The notes beneath the pieces are model-generated. The model did no database searches and was not told the DNA's origin. It saw only the letters and a program-made list of their open reading frames with translations. A stretch of 64,000 bases of DNA from Thuidium tamariscinum (Eukaryota; Streptophyta; Bryopsida; Hypnales; Thuidiaceae), in assembly GCA_947034885.2 (NCBI GenBank), contig OX344752.2, forward strand, positions 18,166,001 to 18,230,000. The letters are read 5' to 3'. Below, piece after piece: positions 11,857-23,061 of this stretch (within the stretch, counting starts at the first letter, position 1; each line of letters starts with the position of its first letter). The position numbers and the translations under genes are program-made.

Positions 11857-12440
11857 TTAACCCCTAAATGCCCAAGACACCCAAATGTGGTGTCAAAGAA
11901 ACTTTGAAGTTAAATAAAACCTTACCAAATTTCTATTTTTAGTAGTTTCTATTTTTGGAAGATTCTTTTTGAAGTCTAGTTTTAGCATCAATAATCTGAT
12001 TTTGAAAACGAATGATTATGGATTTTTTATTTAAGATTTAGTGCAAGGGTACCCATTGCAATTTGGACATTCTGTAGTGTTAAGGATTCTTGGAAATGAG
12101 CCTCAAATACACTAGATCTTTGAGAAAAAATCACACTAAAAATTCATTTAAAAAAATTGTAGAGTAGATTTTGAGAAGCCATAAATTGATTGGAGTTATA
12201 CTTGTTAGGCCCTTCAACCTCATATTTTTTTCGTGACCAACTTTTTAGATTTGACATGCAGAAAGAGAGTTTAAAGATTTTCATAGTTTTTACACCGTCA
12301 TGATCAAACATTATAATCTTTCAATCCATAAGTGATATAAGTGATATAAGTGATTTCGACTTATCAAAATTTTGGATTTTTGTTCAATTTAGAGCAAATT
12401 CCAAGAAACTCAAAACAAGCCTTGGACATTTAGGAGTTAA
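11857..12440. mobile_element. TTAA/CCCC element F, with its unoccupied site preserved
   Basis: A 584-bp element: left end TTAACCCCTAAATGCCCAAG, right end whose reverse complement starts TTAACTCCTAAATGTCCAAG. The host is an inverted repeat. The left arm (11758 onward) reads GCTACATAG-TTAA-AAGTTGTTGTATGAT uninterrupted. The right arm, read in reverse, has the same sequence with element F and a second TTAA at exactly that TTAA. Confidence 0.8.
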
Positions 12441-12663
12441 CTATGTAGCCAAAAAGTTATGAAAATTCTTGGGTAGTTTATATAAATTTCTATATATGTA
12501 GAAATCTTTGAATAATTCCATTGTGATTAATGATATGAAATTTAGGAGGAGTTCTAGTTTGCTAACAGTTTTTTATATTTCACTTTGACTAAATTTCGAA
12601 ATATTTTATTTAATTCAATTTTTAATATTTTTATTAAAAGAATCATAGGATGTAGATTCTTTA

Positions 12664-13382
12664 GGGTCATTGCAAGAAATATTTGTCCTTTTTTGTGTCC
12701 CCTTGGCTTTGGACATGTAGTTTTCTACTCATAACTTTTGCATAGTATGTTTGTTTTTTATGAAGTTCGAAATAAAGGTACAACTAATAGTTGTAGATAT
12801 TGTGTAACTTTTCAAATTCTTAAAAATCAATTAAAATTTTTATACTACCTCCAATTGGATATCTACCTTGGCCATTTTTGAGAGGATTTAGTACTATTTT
12901 CAACCTCAATTGAATGCAAATTTCAAGATGAAAATTAGAATAGAAAGACTTTTATTATAGTTACACAAGCTTGTGAAGAAATGTTTAAAAAATAGTAAAG
13001 CATCCACCTTTTGTATCTGTTCAAAGTGCACTACCTTTACACATGTGGTGAGAATACAATTTTATTTTAAAATACAAATGATTGAGAGGACCAAGCATCT
13101 TTAAATTGAAGGAAAATGAAATTTTTAATTTTAATTTTTTTGAATCTTTCACTATTTTCTATAAAACAAAGTTCAAAATATCTATTTTCTTGCATTTTCT
13201 ATCACTCTTTGAGAGACCATAAGTTTTAAAGATAAAATTTTCTAGGTTAGAATTTTTGATCACATACAATTTAGAGTGCTTTACAAATTATCCATATTTT
13301 ATTTTATTTAAAATAAAAAAATCTATTCCAAAAGTCACAATTTTGCAATACAAAGCCATTTTGAGCCAAAAACATAGCTCTT
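12664..13382. mobile_element. Probable truncated GGGTCATTGCAAG element
   Basis: Starts GGGTCATTGCAAGAAA, the 16-bp terminus also seen at 13849, 29857 and 62060. Comparison with element D shows that about 719 bp of foreign sequence begins here and ends before 13383, close to the 731 bp of the intact copy. The matching right terminus is not visible, so the right end is decayed or replaced. Confidence 0.45.
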
Positions 13383-13873
13383 TATTACAACATTACAACC
13401 ATTGGGATTGACGTTTTTAAATTTCCAAAAAATTTAGTATTTTAATCATTATCTACTTTTTATATAGACTTATTATTTTTTCAATTATGAATATTTAATT
13501 CTTTTTTTGAAAAATTTGAAAGTTAACATATTTCAAACTTATTACTTCAAAATATTATAGAGAGTTTCAAGTTTTAGGATCTAAACGTTTTTGGATGAAA
13601 ATTTTGAAAGGTGAAATCTAAACAATTGGAAAGAATTTAAAATATCTTTTAGAAATCCAACCAATCATCAAGATCTCACAATTGGTAAGGTTTCTTATTA
13701 TGAAATTTGTAGAGGACATACTTAAACAAATCAACTAAAGGACCTTATAGTTGAATTTATATATAATTAAAGATTTTAGCCTTCTTTTAGAGACTTATAT
13801 TTTAAAGCAATTTTGGAGCCTTGAATATCAAAGAACTTTAGAAATTAAGGGTCATTGCAAGAAAGACCTGCGG

Positions 13874-13883
13874 CAAAGCGTAG
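13874..13883. repeat. LINE target-site duplication, left copy
   Basis: CAAAGCGTAG at the 3' side of the LINE. The paralogous element at 29857-30587 has AAAAGTGTAGCGTTTT at the equivalent unoccupied position. Confidence 0.8.
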
Positions 13884-14058
13884 GGTTTTTGGAAAAAGGA
13901 CGGTGACCATTAAAAACCCAAAGAGAAGAAACAATCAATCCGGCTCACGCGGGATGTGTAACCTCGGTGGGAGGTTGATAGTGCTCAAGGTGCCACTTAG
14001 GTTTGTGGAGAGTGCCTGAACAGAACACTTCATTTTTACCCCAAGAGTTAAGGAACAC

Positions 14059-15654
14059 TTATGAAATGAGGGCTTGTCTCTCCTCACTACAACTACTGTA
14101 GTGAGCCAACACGTGGTTCCTATACGCCATCCCCGCTAAGATGGTGTCTCTCCAAGCCTGGGAGTTGATCTCTTTAGTACTGGTGATCCTATCATCGAAA
14201 ACTTTCCTGTTTCTGGCACACCAAATGTGCCAGAGGATGGCAGAACGAAAAATATCACTAGCAATGTTGGGGGTAATGTTGGACGGAGTGTATCTCCCAG
14301 CCTCGTTGTAGGAGCCCGGGGGAATGCCGGTGATGACTTCCCTCCACGCTGGCAGCTCTTGGAGGTCCAATTGTCTTTTTATCTGCTTGACGGAGCGCTA
14401 GACCTACCTCGCCGTCCGGCACAAGAAGAAAAGGTGCTCGATGGTTTCCACCATCCCGTAATTGTAGCTTTTACAAACAGGTGAGTGACCCATGACTGCA
14501 CTCCAGCTCGCTATAGGTAGCCCGTCCGAGTTGGTTTGCTACAGGAAGAATTGTAATTTCGCTGGTCTGCGTTTGTTCCAAATTGTTTTTACCACTTGGA
14601 TCGCTTCCTCGTTTGTAAGTTTGAGGGACTCCAATTTCTTGTTAATTCTTGCGATTGTGCCTTTCTTGTTTAGGCCGATTTGGTATCCTAGTTTGGTTGA
14701 GTAGTTGAAGAAATCCCTAGCTTGTCTAGATTTGGTTTTCCATTGCCATTCTCTAAGGTCGAAGTTGAGATCTTGAATTAACCCTAGTAACCAGATTTCT
14801 CCCACGTAGCTTTGTTCGGGGTTGATTCTGGATTTGCCGAGTTCTCCCCCTGCTATGATTACTCTTGCGCGTATGAGGTTCTTTCTTATCAGGTCCTTTG
14901 TGTTCTCCCGCGTGTCGCTCCTGAATAGTTGTAGGGAGACCTGGTAAAAACTCCTTCCCTTGTGCGGTTCTAGTAATTGGTACAGAGTTGCCGATTGCTG
15001 GTTGGTGCAGTCAATTACCCACTCGTAGGTTGTTAATGGGGGGGAGTAGGTCATTGTCCAGGTTTGGGGGATTGCTGCGATATTTTCCCTTCTTCTCTCG
15101 CTTGTGAAGCTGCTTCCTAATGTGTCCTGTAGGTCTTCGTCGCTCCTCCAGTCTTGGAGCCTAGGGTTCCATATGTCCTGTAGTCTACTGATGCCTTTCC
15201 TTCTCCAGGTGCTACCATAGGTGTAAGGTGAATCTCTAAGCATTTTATTAGATGCGTTTAGTAATCCTTTGTTCCAGAAAATGCTTTGCCGTCCTGTGTT
15301 TTCTTTCTTATTAGGTTGTCTAAACTCGATTCCTTGTCTGGTGTGGCACCAAGCTCTCCATGCTGCCCACTAGATCTCCGAACCTTGACCGTGAACTCTA
15401 GTTGCTTGCATTATAAAGTGAATATTCGACTGCCATTTGCCTCCACTCTTAGGTCTAATCGATTTCAGCCTATATTGTAAAATTATCCGCCATGGTGCTT
15501 TTCCGAGGAGGAGCGCTCTGACTATTAGCTTGGTTAGCAGGGCTTGAATCTGAAGGTTTGGATCAATTATTTTAACTCCTCCTGCCTCATGGGGTTGGAT
15601 AAGGGAATCCCATTCTACCTTGGCTCTACATTTCCTTTCACCATTTTCTCTTGA
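14059..15654 (-). pseudogene. LINE ORF2, C-terminal zf-RVT region
   Basis: C-terminal part of ORF2 in several frames. It includes HEAGGVKIIDP near the start, a 234-aa open segment at 15243-14539, a zf-RVT-like stretch SPVCKS...ETIEHLFFLC near 14480-14415, and the typical WHIWCARNRKVFDD motif in the segment 14370-14059. A complete RNase H domain was not recognised. Frameshifts separate the pieces. Confidence 0.75.
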
Positions 15655-17557
15655 CTAGATGTAGTTTCGAATTAGGCTTTTAATTTTTGATAGGGTGCCT
15701 AGGTGTGGAGCCCAACATGATGCTAGGTACCACATCGAGGCTAGGAGAACTTGGTTTGCTATTAGTACCCTACCAGCTAGTGATAGTTTAGTGGTGCTCC
15801 AGTAGGCTAGTTTTTGTTTTAGGCTTTGTAATGCTAATCTAAATCGTAGCTCCGTGGGTACCTTGAAACCTATTGCAAAGCCTAAATATCTAATAGTTTC
15901 TCCCGGTTCTAGCCAATGGAGGTGGTCCTCTGTGCTCCATTCAAAGGTATTTGGTTTGTCACTAATCCAAATTGCGTTAGATTTGTGCCAATTTATTTTT
16001 GAGCCAGATGCGAGGGTGAATAGGTCTAGGACTCCCTTGGCCCTATTGAGGTTTTCTACTGTCCCTGCTAGGTACAAGTTCGTATCGTCTGCAAATTCTT
16101 GGTCTGTCACACAGTCCTCAGACTCTGGTACTCGTAGACCTTCTATTTTTCACTCTCTAGTAAGTAGCTTAGACTATCCACTATAAATAAGTAGAGAAAT
16201 GGGGCTAGTGGACATCCCTGTCTAATAGACCTGGTTAGTTGGAATGGTGAATTTTGGGTTCTACTGATATTAACTTTGCACCATGAATCAACGTATAGCG
16301 ATCGAATCCATTTAATCCATTGTTGGTTGAATCCTATTCGTATTAATGTACCTTCTAGGAATCCCCATTCTACTCTATCGTAGGCTTTCTTGAAGTCTAA
16401 CAAGAGCATGACCATGGGTTGTTTTGATTCAGTAGCCCATTCCATTGCTTTATGAGCTAGAAACACATTGTCTATGATACTATGTCCTTTTAGAAAACTT
16501 GTTTGGTTTGGTCTAATTAGGGTGTCCAAGTGAGGTTGTAGTCTCTTAGCAAGGGTTTTTGCTATTATCTTGTAAATTGTTCCTAGTAGGGTTATTGGTC
16601 TCCAATTCTTTAGGTTCGTTTTTGATCCACCTTTGGTATCAAGCAAAACATTCCAATATTGAGTTTGTTGTGGAGTTTACCTGAGTTGAGTGCTTCCCGA
16701 CTTGCTTGGAAAATGTCTTCTCCGATGTGGTCCTACAGCTCTTGGAAGTACTCCGCAAGTAGTCCGTCTTCTTCTGGTGCTCGACCTCTTCAGAGTGCTT
16801 TTAGGGCTTGTAATAGCTTGTCCTGTGTAATGTCCTTGGTAAGTTCTTCATTGATTGTTGTTGTGATCTTCTGCGGAATTGCTGCCCAACATCTTTCCTG
16901 AGCTTGTAGTATATATGGGGATTCGCCTTGTGTGGTAAATAGTTCTTGGAAGAATTTTGTGGCGTACTCCAGTTTCTCGTTGTTGGTATTGTATTCCTTG
17001 CCTGAGTCGTCGATCAGCTGCTGTATTAGTGGGTTCGACTTTTGTTGTTGGAGGCCCAGAAAGAATTTTCTTTTCATTCTCCCTTCTATTTGGAACCATT
17101 TAGCTGAGGATTGAATTACTTCCCCTTCTGCTTTCTTAATTTCGGATTCTACTAACTCCTGGTGTGCTGTTCTTTGAGCTGATTGGAGAAATTTGTCTTG
17201 TGGATTATGTTGAAGTAGTCTTTCGGCTGATGCTAGTGTTGCGTTCAGTTGTTTGATTCGTTCTCTTCTTGCTTGAGCTTTTTCTTTTTCTATGTCTTTA
17301 CTAATTACTTGAATTCTTTCGATCGCATCAGCGACCCATTCCATCCAACCAGCTTCTCCTGTTCTTGGTCTATTAATTCTGTTCCATCTTTCTAATAATA
17401 GTTGTTTTGAGCCGATGTCTGTTAGCAGGGATGGGTTAAAACGGAAGATTTTGTTTTCGGGTTCGTTTCCTTGACTTCGTCTAATTGTGGTTAGGACTGG
17501 GCTATGGTCGGACAGGGTACTATAGCCTTCTAGTATTCGAACTTTCCCTCCCCGTTC
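15655..17557 (-). pseudogene. LINE ORF2, reverse transcriptase domain
   Basis: Continues the endonuclease frame. A linker rich in charged helices (17344-16790) is followed by a segment with two in-frame stops, then a frameshift near 16640. The reverse transcriptase proper follows: NWRPITLL, the first catalytic aspartate in LLLDFKKAYDRVEW, SIRQGCPLAP, and after another shift near 16140 the catalytic FADDTNLY. Thumb-side motifs LASGSKINWHKSN and IRYLGFAIG are also present. Catalytic aspartates survive although the frame does not. Confidence 0.9.
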
Positions 17558-18253
17558 TCATAGCCAGTTGCATGCGTAGATTCTGTCCAGCTTGGCGTAC
17601 TGTAGTTCTTCTTCTCTTTTATTCAACCATGTGAATTTGAGTGAGTTATGTGAGTCGAATTTGTCACTAAGTTGTGTATCCTCCAAGCCTAGTCGAAACA
17701 TGAAATTTTCCCAAGCCTCTAGTTCTGAGCCTTCGATAAGTTTCTTTTTACCACTTCTATCTGTTTTATTCTCTACCATGTTAAAGTCTCCAATTATTGA
17801 CCAAGATGACGCTGTGGGGAGTTGAGTGTTAATCTGTTCCCAAAATTCAGCTCGTTCTTTTCCTCGATTTGGGGCATAGATATTGAGGAATCCAATTTCT
17901 AGATTGTTTGTTTTTATAATTATGTATTGTGTTCTTCCTTCGCAGATTATTCCCTTTTTTCCTATGCTATGGGATAGATTAGCTGATACTATGATACCGG
18001 TTCCCCCTCTATACCTATTGGTTTCTTCGTGATAGACTGCTCCGTTCCAAAATGCTTTCCCTCGTCTTATCCCTATAGCACCTATTTTCTCGCATAATTC
18101 TTGTTTCATTTTATGTTCTTGGATAAATATTATGTTTGGTTTTGGGGAGATTTCTCTCACTTTTGCTTTGAAGCGGCGACGTTTTAACGGTCCCTAGGAT
18201 TGGCAGGAGAATCCGCGAACGTTCCATGTTAAGATGTTTAGGTCTTCATTCAT
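17558..18253 (-). pseudogene. LINE ORF2, AP-like endonuclease domain
   Basis: Exonuclease-endonuclease-phosphatase fold used to nick target DNA. The start is MNEDLNILTWNVRGF, followed shortly by an in-frame TAG. Conserved motifs then follow: IIFIQEHK with the metal-binding glutamate, SIIGDFNMVENKTDRSG, and KLDRIYACNWL, where a TGA interrupts. The final SDHSPV motif lies in the same frame just beyond that stop, near 17510. All landmark motifs are present but two stops break the frame. Confidence 0.85.
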
Positions 18254-18578
18254 GGTTGGGGATTGGGGGTGGTTCAATTTGATCCCACTGTGGTTCTAGT
18301 GAGGTTTTGTTTTTTAGTAGATGCGGGGCGTAGAATTTAAATTGTTCTCTCCATTTGTTCGTTTGGCTTGTAAGACTTTGTGGTATGAAGATGACTAGGG
18401 TGTAGCTCTCTCCCCGGCTCATCTGTTTCCTAATGTCGATTTGGTTAATCTTTAGTATTGATGTTTTGTTGTTTTTACTTGCTAGTTCTATCCATGTGCT
18501 TACTTCCTGGAAGACTAAGTTTTTGAGATCAGTGTTATGTCGTACCAGGCTGCTAGTGGTGTTGTCAGTTTCTGCCAT
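18246..18578 (-). CDS. LINE middle ORF 2, unrecognised, 110 aa
   Basis: An intact 110-codon ORF starting MAETDNTTSSLVRHNTDLKN and ending PPPIPNHE. Its stop (18248-18246) overlaps the region of the ORF2 start: the ATG of the endonuclease frame is at 18253-18251, five bases upstream of that stop triplet. Such overlap would suit termination-reinitiation. No domain recognised. Confidence 0.45.
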   Translation of the reverse strand: MAETDNTTSSLVRHNTDLKNLVFQEVSTWIELASKNNKTSILKINQIDIRKQMSRGESYTLVIFIPQSLTSQTNKWREQFKFYAPHLLKNKTSLEPQWDQIEPPPIPNHE

Positions 18579-19408
18579 ATGATTTTATCGTTTTCACGTT
18601 GGATAAGGACACATTCAGAGACTTGTCTGGGAGCTGACCTGATTACTATGTTGATTTGGATTTGGTTTGTGGCCAGTATGCTAACCTCGTTGCTGTGTTG
18701 GCCTGCGTAGGTTCTCGGGTCGGAGTTTGGGGGTGGTGTTGATCGCTCTCGCCCTGGGTTCTCCATTATCGTCCGCGACCGTTCACTTTCCTCCAAGCTC
18801 TGTAGCATATCGTTCTCTTGGACTGCTCTTTTTTTTGCTGCAGGCCTGTTAGGAGAATTGTCTTTGTTCTCCGCTTTGTCTTCAGTGATGGCATTGGAGA
18901 TTGGTACGTCGTTTCCATTTGATTCTATTGGTACCTTCCAGAAGTTGGCCAACATTTGCAATGTGAATCTGGAATCTAGTTCCATATCCCAATTAGTGCT
19001 AGTCCAAATTTTGAGGTCTTCCTTGATAGTCCACTGATGGGTAGATTCTTCTATGAAAAAACAGTCGTCTTCTTTTGTGAGTTCTAATAAAGCAATGACA
19101 TGGCAAGTGTGTGCGCCATTTGCGTTGGTTTGCCATTGATTTATCCATTCTATAGAGTCCCATTTCCAGTTGGCGAGGCATCTACTACCGTAACTTGTGT
19201 TTTTCTCGATGTCAGTTTGCATTTAATTCCAGCAGCTCTCGCGTAGGGATTCATGGATTTGTTCTTTCCCTGTAGGTAGGGAAACTCTGGTACCTTGCAA
19301 CTCTCCGTTTAAAAGGTTCAAGTACCTTCTAGTGCCAACACACATCGTGTGGATTACTGGCCATAGTTTTAACCGTTTGTCCCCCAAGGGGGTGTCTCTG
19401 AACTTCAA
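18515..19408 (-). pseudogene. LINE middle ORF, unrecognised
   Basis: One reading frame from 19408 to 18515, broken by a single TAA at 19225-19223 that sits directly before an ATG at 19222. The second part is 235 aa, starts MQTDIEKNTSYGSRCLANWK and is rich in tryptophan, aspartate and glutamate. It lies between the gag-like ORF and the endonuclease, where most plant L1-like LINEs have nothing or only the gag tail. It overlaps the next ORF by 64 bases in another frame. No domain recognised; it could be an extended C-terminal part of ORF1 separated by mutation. Confidence 0.5.
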
Positions 19409-19870
19409 AAGTCCCCAGACATTGTCATCTAGGATACTTGTTGAAATTGTTCTTTTTTTCGTTTGGTTGGGTGTTATGTTCCTATGACCCTACGGTGACC
19501 TCCCTCTCATGCCTACTGTCTGCCATTCTATTGTTTTTCGTATATTGGCCAGGTCGTGTTCCATGAATTGGAGGACTTCTTCCTCCAGTTTCGTGGTTGC
19601 TATAGAGGAGGATATTACTGTCTTTCCTTGTGGCGTTTTAGACTGGCTGAGTGCGTTTGGGGTGGCTACTTTGATATTATTGGTATCGGGTGTAGCCATT
19701 GGCTCTATCCTTCCGGTCGATTTGTGGTTTGTTTTGTCTGGGTTTGTTCCCTATGGAGTGTTTTGTCTATTTGGATGACTCAAGCTATTCCCTGGTGCTT
19801 CCGTGTTCTGAAGTTTGGCGGTTTTGGGGCCTTCCTGGTTCTGTGGTTTCTCTGGTTTTCAGGAGCTATT

Positions 19871-20659
19871 CTAGGTGTTCTGGTTCACTTTTGGCTTGGG
19901 TGCTATTTTGCTAGTTTTGAGTTTGGGGCAGTTAGCTTCTGTGTGTCCCAACTCAAAGCATTTTTGACACTGTGAGGGGATTCCTTCATATTCCAAGAAG
20001 ATTTCCACTTCACTTGTTGTTCTTGGTATCGGAAGTATGATTAATGCTGGGAGATTCTTGGTGTTTTCTACTAGTACACACACTCATGGGGTGGAGGATT
20101 TTTTAAGGTAGTCCTCCTCCTTACCACTCCATACTACTTCGCCTATGGCTGTACTGATTTCCCTCAATGCTTTGTAGTAAACGTCATCTAGTAGTAGGAA
20201 ACGGACCCACAGTGGTATTTTAATACCCTTGGGTGTTATACGATTAAATTGTGGTTGCCAAGGATGAAGGTATAACTAGTGAGGGCCAAATGTTAGAGGG
20301 CTCTGTTGAAGGGCTGCTTTAGCTCCTTCCTCGTATACAAAGGTGAGTACGAAGTAACCCCTTTGTAGCATTCTGATCCTACTGATTTCCATTCTAGACT
20401 CTACCAGGTTGACGTTCACCCATTCCTGTAACTTTGTGCGAGATGGGTGTTTGGTGGGGGCAAATCCTATTAATGCAACTTTAGATAGCGATAGCGCCTC
20501 TTGTTCTAATATAGCGATGGTGCTAGGGGTGAGATTAGGTCTAAGCTGGTGTCCGGACGGAAAGCGCGCGGCCTTGACTGCTCTTGAGGTCTTGCCCCAA
20601 GCAGCAGTTTTGGCTGGTGCGGTAGTAGCCTCCATTTCGGAGGTACTTCCAGACATCAC
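19871..20659 (-). pseudogene. LINE ORF1, gag-like protein with DUF4283 and CCHC zinc knuckle
   Basis: Nucleic-acid-binding ORF1 of the LINE. The N-terminal part starts MMSGSTSEMEATTAPAKTAA and is open to about 20276. After a frameshift the DUF4283-like segment KGIKIPLWVRFLLLDD continues. A TGA at 20086-20084 interrupts the same frame. The zinc knuckle CQKCFELGHTEANC lies at 19969-19928 with the expected C-x2-C-x4-H-x4-C spacing. In plant L1-like LINEs this protein binds element RNA. The frameshift and stop mean it cannot be made intact. Confidence 0.8.
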
Positions 20660-21048
20660 CGAAATCTAATCTATTTTGGATGAGGCATGTTGGGTGACTG
20701 TCGGTTAGAGTTCGTTACTTGGTGTTTTGTTGTCGTCGACTAAGCCCTTTTCAAAATCGCTATTGATCCTCTGTTCGGTAATCGTGGTACTATATCTAAT
20801 CACAATTCCGTTTGAACGATCAGCCTGGAAATATCGAGTTTTAGGGTTTAGTGTTACCGATTCCTTTGTACGTGTTTTGGCGTTGTTTAACCCGCTCCTC
20901 TTTGCGTACAGCTATCCGTTTCCACTGGTCCCGGATTAGCGCCGAGGGGAGCCGTGTTGGGCCCCCCCAAGGCACCGTCTTCGCTGCGACACTGCGTCTT
21001 CCGTCCCGCCCCTCAGCCGCGCTCCAAAGCTCCGCCTTAGTCTTCGGT

Positions 21049-21058
21049 CAAAGCGTAG
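21049..21058. repeat. LINE target-site duplication, right copy
   Basis: CAAAGCGTAG, identical to 13874-13883, followed by CGTTTT as in the unoccupied paralogous site. Confidence 0.8.
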
Positions 21059-21771
21059 CGTTTTGTACAATACTCACTTTTTTCTTTGGGAGTACTATAT
21101 AAATAGTAAATCAATTTTTTTTAAAAGTAAAAAATATATTTGATGTATATACCTTTAAGAAGAAGATATCCTAGGAAGGAAAAGCATAGAAAAATTCTCT
21201 AAGTAGGAGAACTAGAAAAGTGCTGAATTTCGTGAAAATTGTAACTTTCACTATATTTTTACATTTTAATTTGTAAAAAATAGGGAAAGTAATTTTTCTT
21301 AAAACTAAAAATTGGTCATTTGGGAAGACTTTATGGTAAAGGTATTTCACCAAAATAATTATCCGAAAACTATTTTGATTGTTCAAAAATGTGCGCGCAA
21401 GGGAGGCCTGTTAGCACACATGTAGAGGAAAGAGAATAATGATTTTTTTTTTAATTTCCTTCGGTGGAAACATGACTACTTAGTGTGGGAATAGACCCTA
21501 GAAATCTCAGCTCTAAATTATTAATTTAAAGTACTCCACAGTACTAAAGACCCCTAAACCGCAAAGTGTGACAAATTAGAGAAATTAGAATTTAAATATA
21601 AAATTATTTTTGAAAATTTCTGAAAAATAAGGGTTTTGATAACTATCAAGTCAGTCATCTTCAATAAAAATTTCAAGTTCAAAGAATTAATGCTTCAAAA
21701 GTTATAGCTCATGACAACTCCGTCACTCAAAGTGTGACGCCAAATAGTACAAGTCTTTCTTGCGTTCACCC

Positions 21772-23061
21772 TTAAACCTAAGCTGTATGTACATCCATAA
21801 TCATTACTACTTGTAATTAATGTGACACCTACATTTGCATCAAATAGCAATACTAATATCTAGATATTGATTTACACAATCAAGAACATTATTTAAAGCC
21901 CAAGAGAGTCTATGTCAATTTTTGGTACACCTATCAACCACAATATCATTTTTCTTAAATTGGCATATATATTCTACAACTTTGGCACTTTGGCCTTCAA
22001 CTTGATTCAATGCATGTTCTACTCTTCAGAGCTTTGTATAAGTTTGGGGTATAATTTTTGGCACCATTAATTTTGCATAAATTGAACAAAATTGACAATT
22101 ACATAATTATGTAAAATTTCATAAATTATTCAAACAATAGAGCTAATCGTTTGAAGTGGATGCATTAGGGGATGAGGAGACGGAATTTGGAAAAAAAACA
22201 AGACAAAACTCCTTGGAATACTAAAATTGAGGTCCAAAGGAATTGGATGTCATGTTTTTTTCCAACTATTTTTAGTTATACTTCCTGCAAATAACACCTC
22301 TCATTTCAAACTGGGATTTCCTTTATGATTAATTCTAATGCCTTAAATTTGTTTTAAATAAAATAAAATAATAATCTCTTAAATAATGCATGCCAAAGTG
22401 CCTTGAAATCTTCTTTCACTTGCCAATAAGATCCAATAAAAACAATTTATAAATTTTAATTATAGTAGAGTTAATCGTAAAATGTATGCAATAGAAGACG
22501 AGGAGCCAAGTTTCAAATAGATGGGATAAAACTCCTTACTTCCTTAGAGCACCAAAACTGAGGTCCAAAGGAGTTTGGTGCCGTGTTTCTTTTTAGATAC
22601 TATTTTCAATTATACCTCCCTCCAATACTTAGGCTTTTCAAATTAGAGTTTCCTTTACAATTAACTATAATAAGTATTAGTGTTGAGTTGTTGTTAGTGC
22701 TAAAAATCCAATTATGTATATTGTATAAGGTAGAAGCATCCAAATGGAGCTCTAATAAATCAAGTAGTCGTTCATGGACACCTAGAAAAGAACCTAAATC
22801 CAACTACAAGTGGACCCAAAGAAGACATGTGAGGTTCTAAAGTAGGCATGTGAAGTTACAGGCTCTTCCAAGAAGTGGCCAATCATCCACATGGATACAA
22901 GGTTAGAGTGTCTCACTTTAAGGTGTTTATGTGCCCACTTTGGTATTAGTCTAGTGTTCACAATAGATGCATCTACACAATTGCTTAAAAAAATTTATAA
23001 TATATTCATACAAGCTCGAAAAAATATGAAACTAATTTTCTTGGTTTCTTTAACCAACTCC
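21772..23061. other. AT-rich intergenic DNA, no gene seen
   Basis: No gene recognised. Two short related segments occur: 22145-22320 and 22450-22640 share, in order, an initial AGAG(C/T)TAATCGT, GGGATAAAACTCCTT or AAACTCCTTGGAATAC, and TGAGGTCCAAAGGA. They are probably a diverged direct repeat of about 300 bp. Confidence 0.4.

Larger units (their letters stand above)
11606..13848. mobile_element. TTAA/CCCC element D, second copy, interrupted twice
   Basis: Begins at TTAA 11606-11609 with a decayed TTAAATCCTAAAAGACCAAG end and closes at 13845-13848 with TTTAGAAATTAA, matching TTTAGGAGTTAA of element D. Internal landmarks of D appear in order (GGCAATATAGTG, ACAACATTACAACCATTGGG, CAATTTTGGAGC). 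The sequence is split by element F at 11857-12440 and by a GGGTCATTGCAAG-type segment at about 12664-13382. Without these it is about the size of D. Confidence 0.6.
13884..21048 (-). mobile_element. Decayed 7.2-kb LINE (plant L1-like)
   Basis: Non-LTR retrotransposon on the minus strand with gag-like ORF1, two extra middle ORFs, AP-type endonuclease, reverse transcriptase and a C-terminal zf-RVT region, in that order. It is flanked by the direct repeat CAAAGCGTAG (13874-13883 and 21049-21058). The 5' end at about 21048 is GC-rich, as expected for an internal promoter and leader, which suggests near full length. The 3' end near 13884 lacks a long poly(A). At least three in-frame stops and several frameshifts show it is dead. 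It is clearly less AT-rich than the DNA it entered. Confidence 0.9.
13849..21771. mobile_element. GGGTCATTGCAAG element, copy 1, hosting the LINE
   Basis: The left end is GGGTCATTGCAAGAAAG; the right end is CTTTCTTGCGTTCACCC, its near reverse complement. TTAA lies outside both ends. Removing the LINE and one copy of its target duplication leaves about 748 bp, close to the 731-bp copy at 29857-30587, and the joined sequence aligns with that copy across the junction. Non-coding apart from the LINE. Confidence 0.75.

Noticed and set aside
14227..20939. Several plus-strand ORFs of 60-139 codons across the LINE
   Set aside because: They are antisense to well-supported gag, endonuclease and reverse transcriptase readings and contain no domain of their own.
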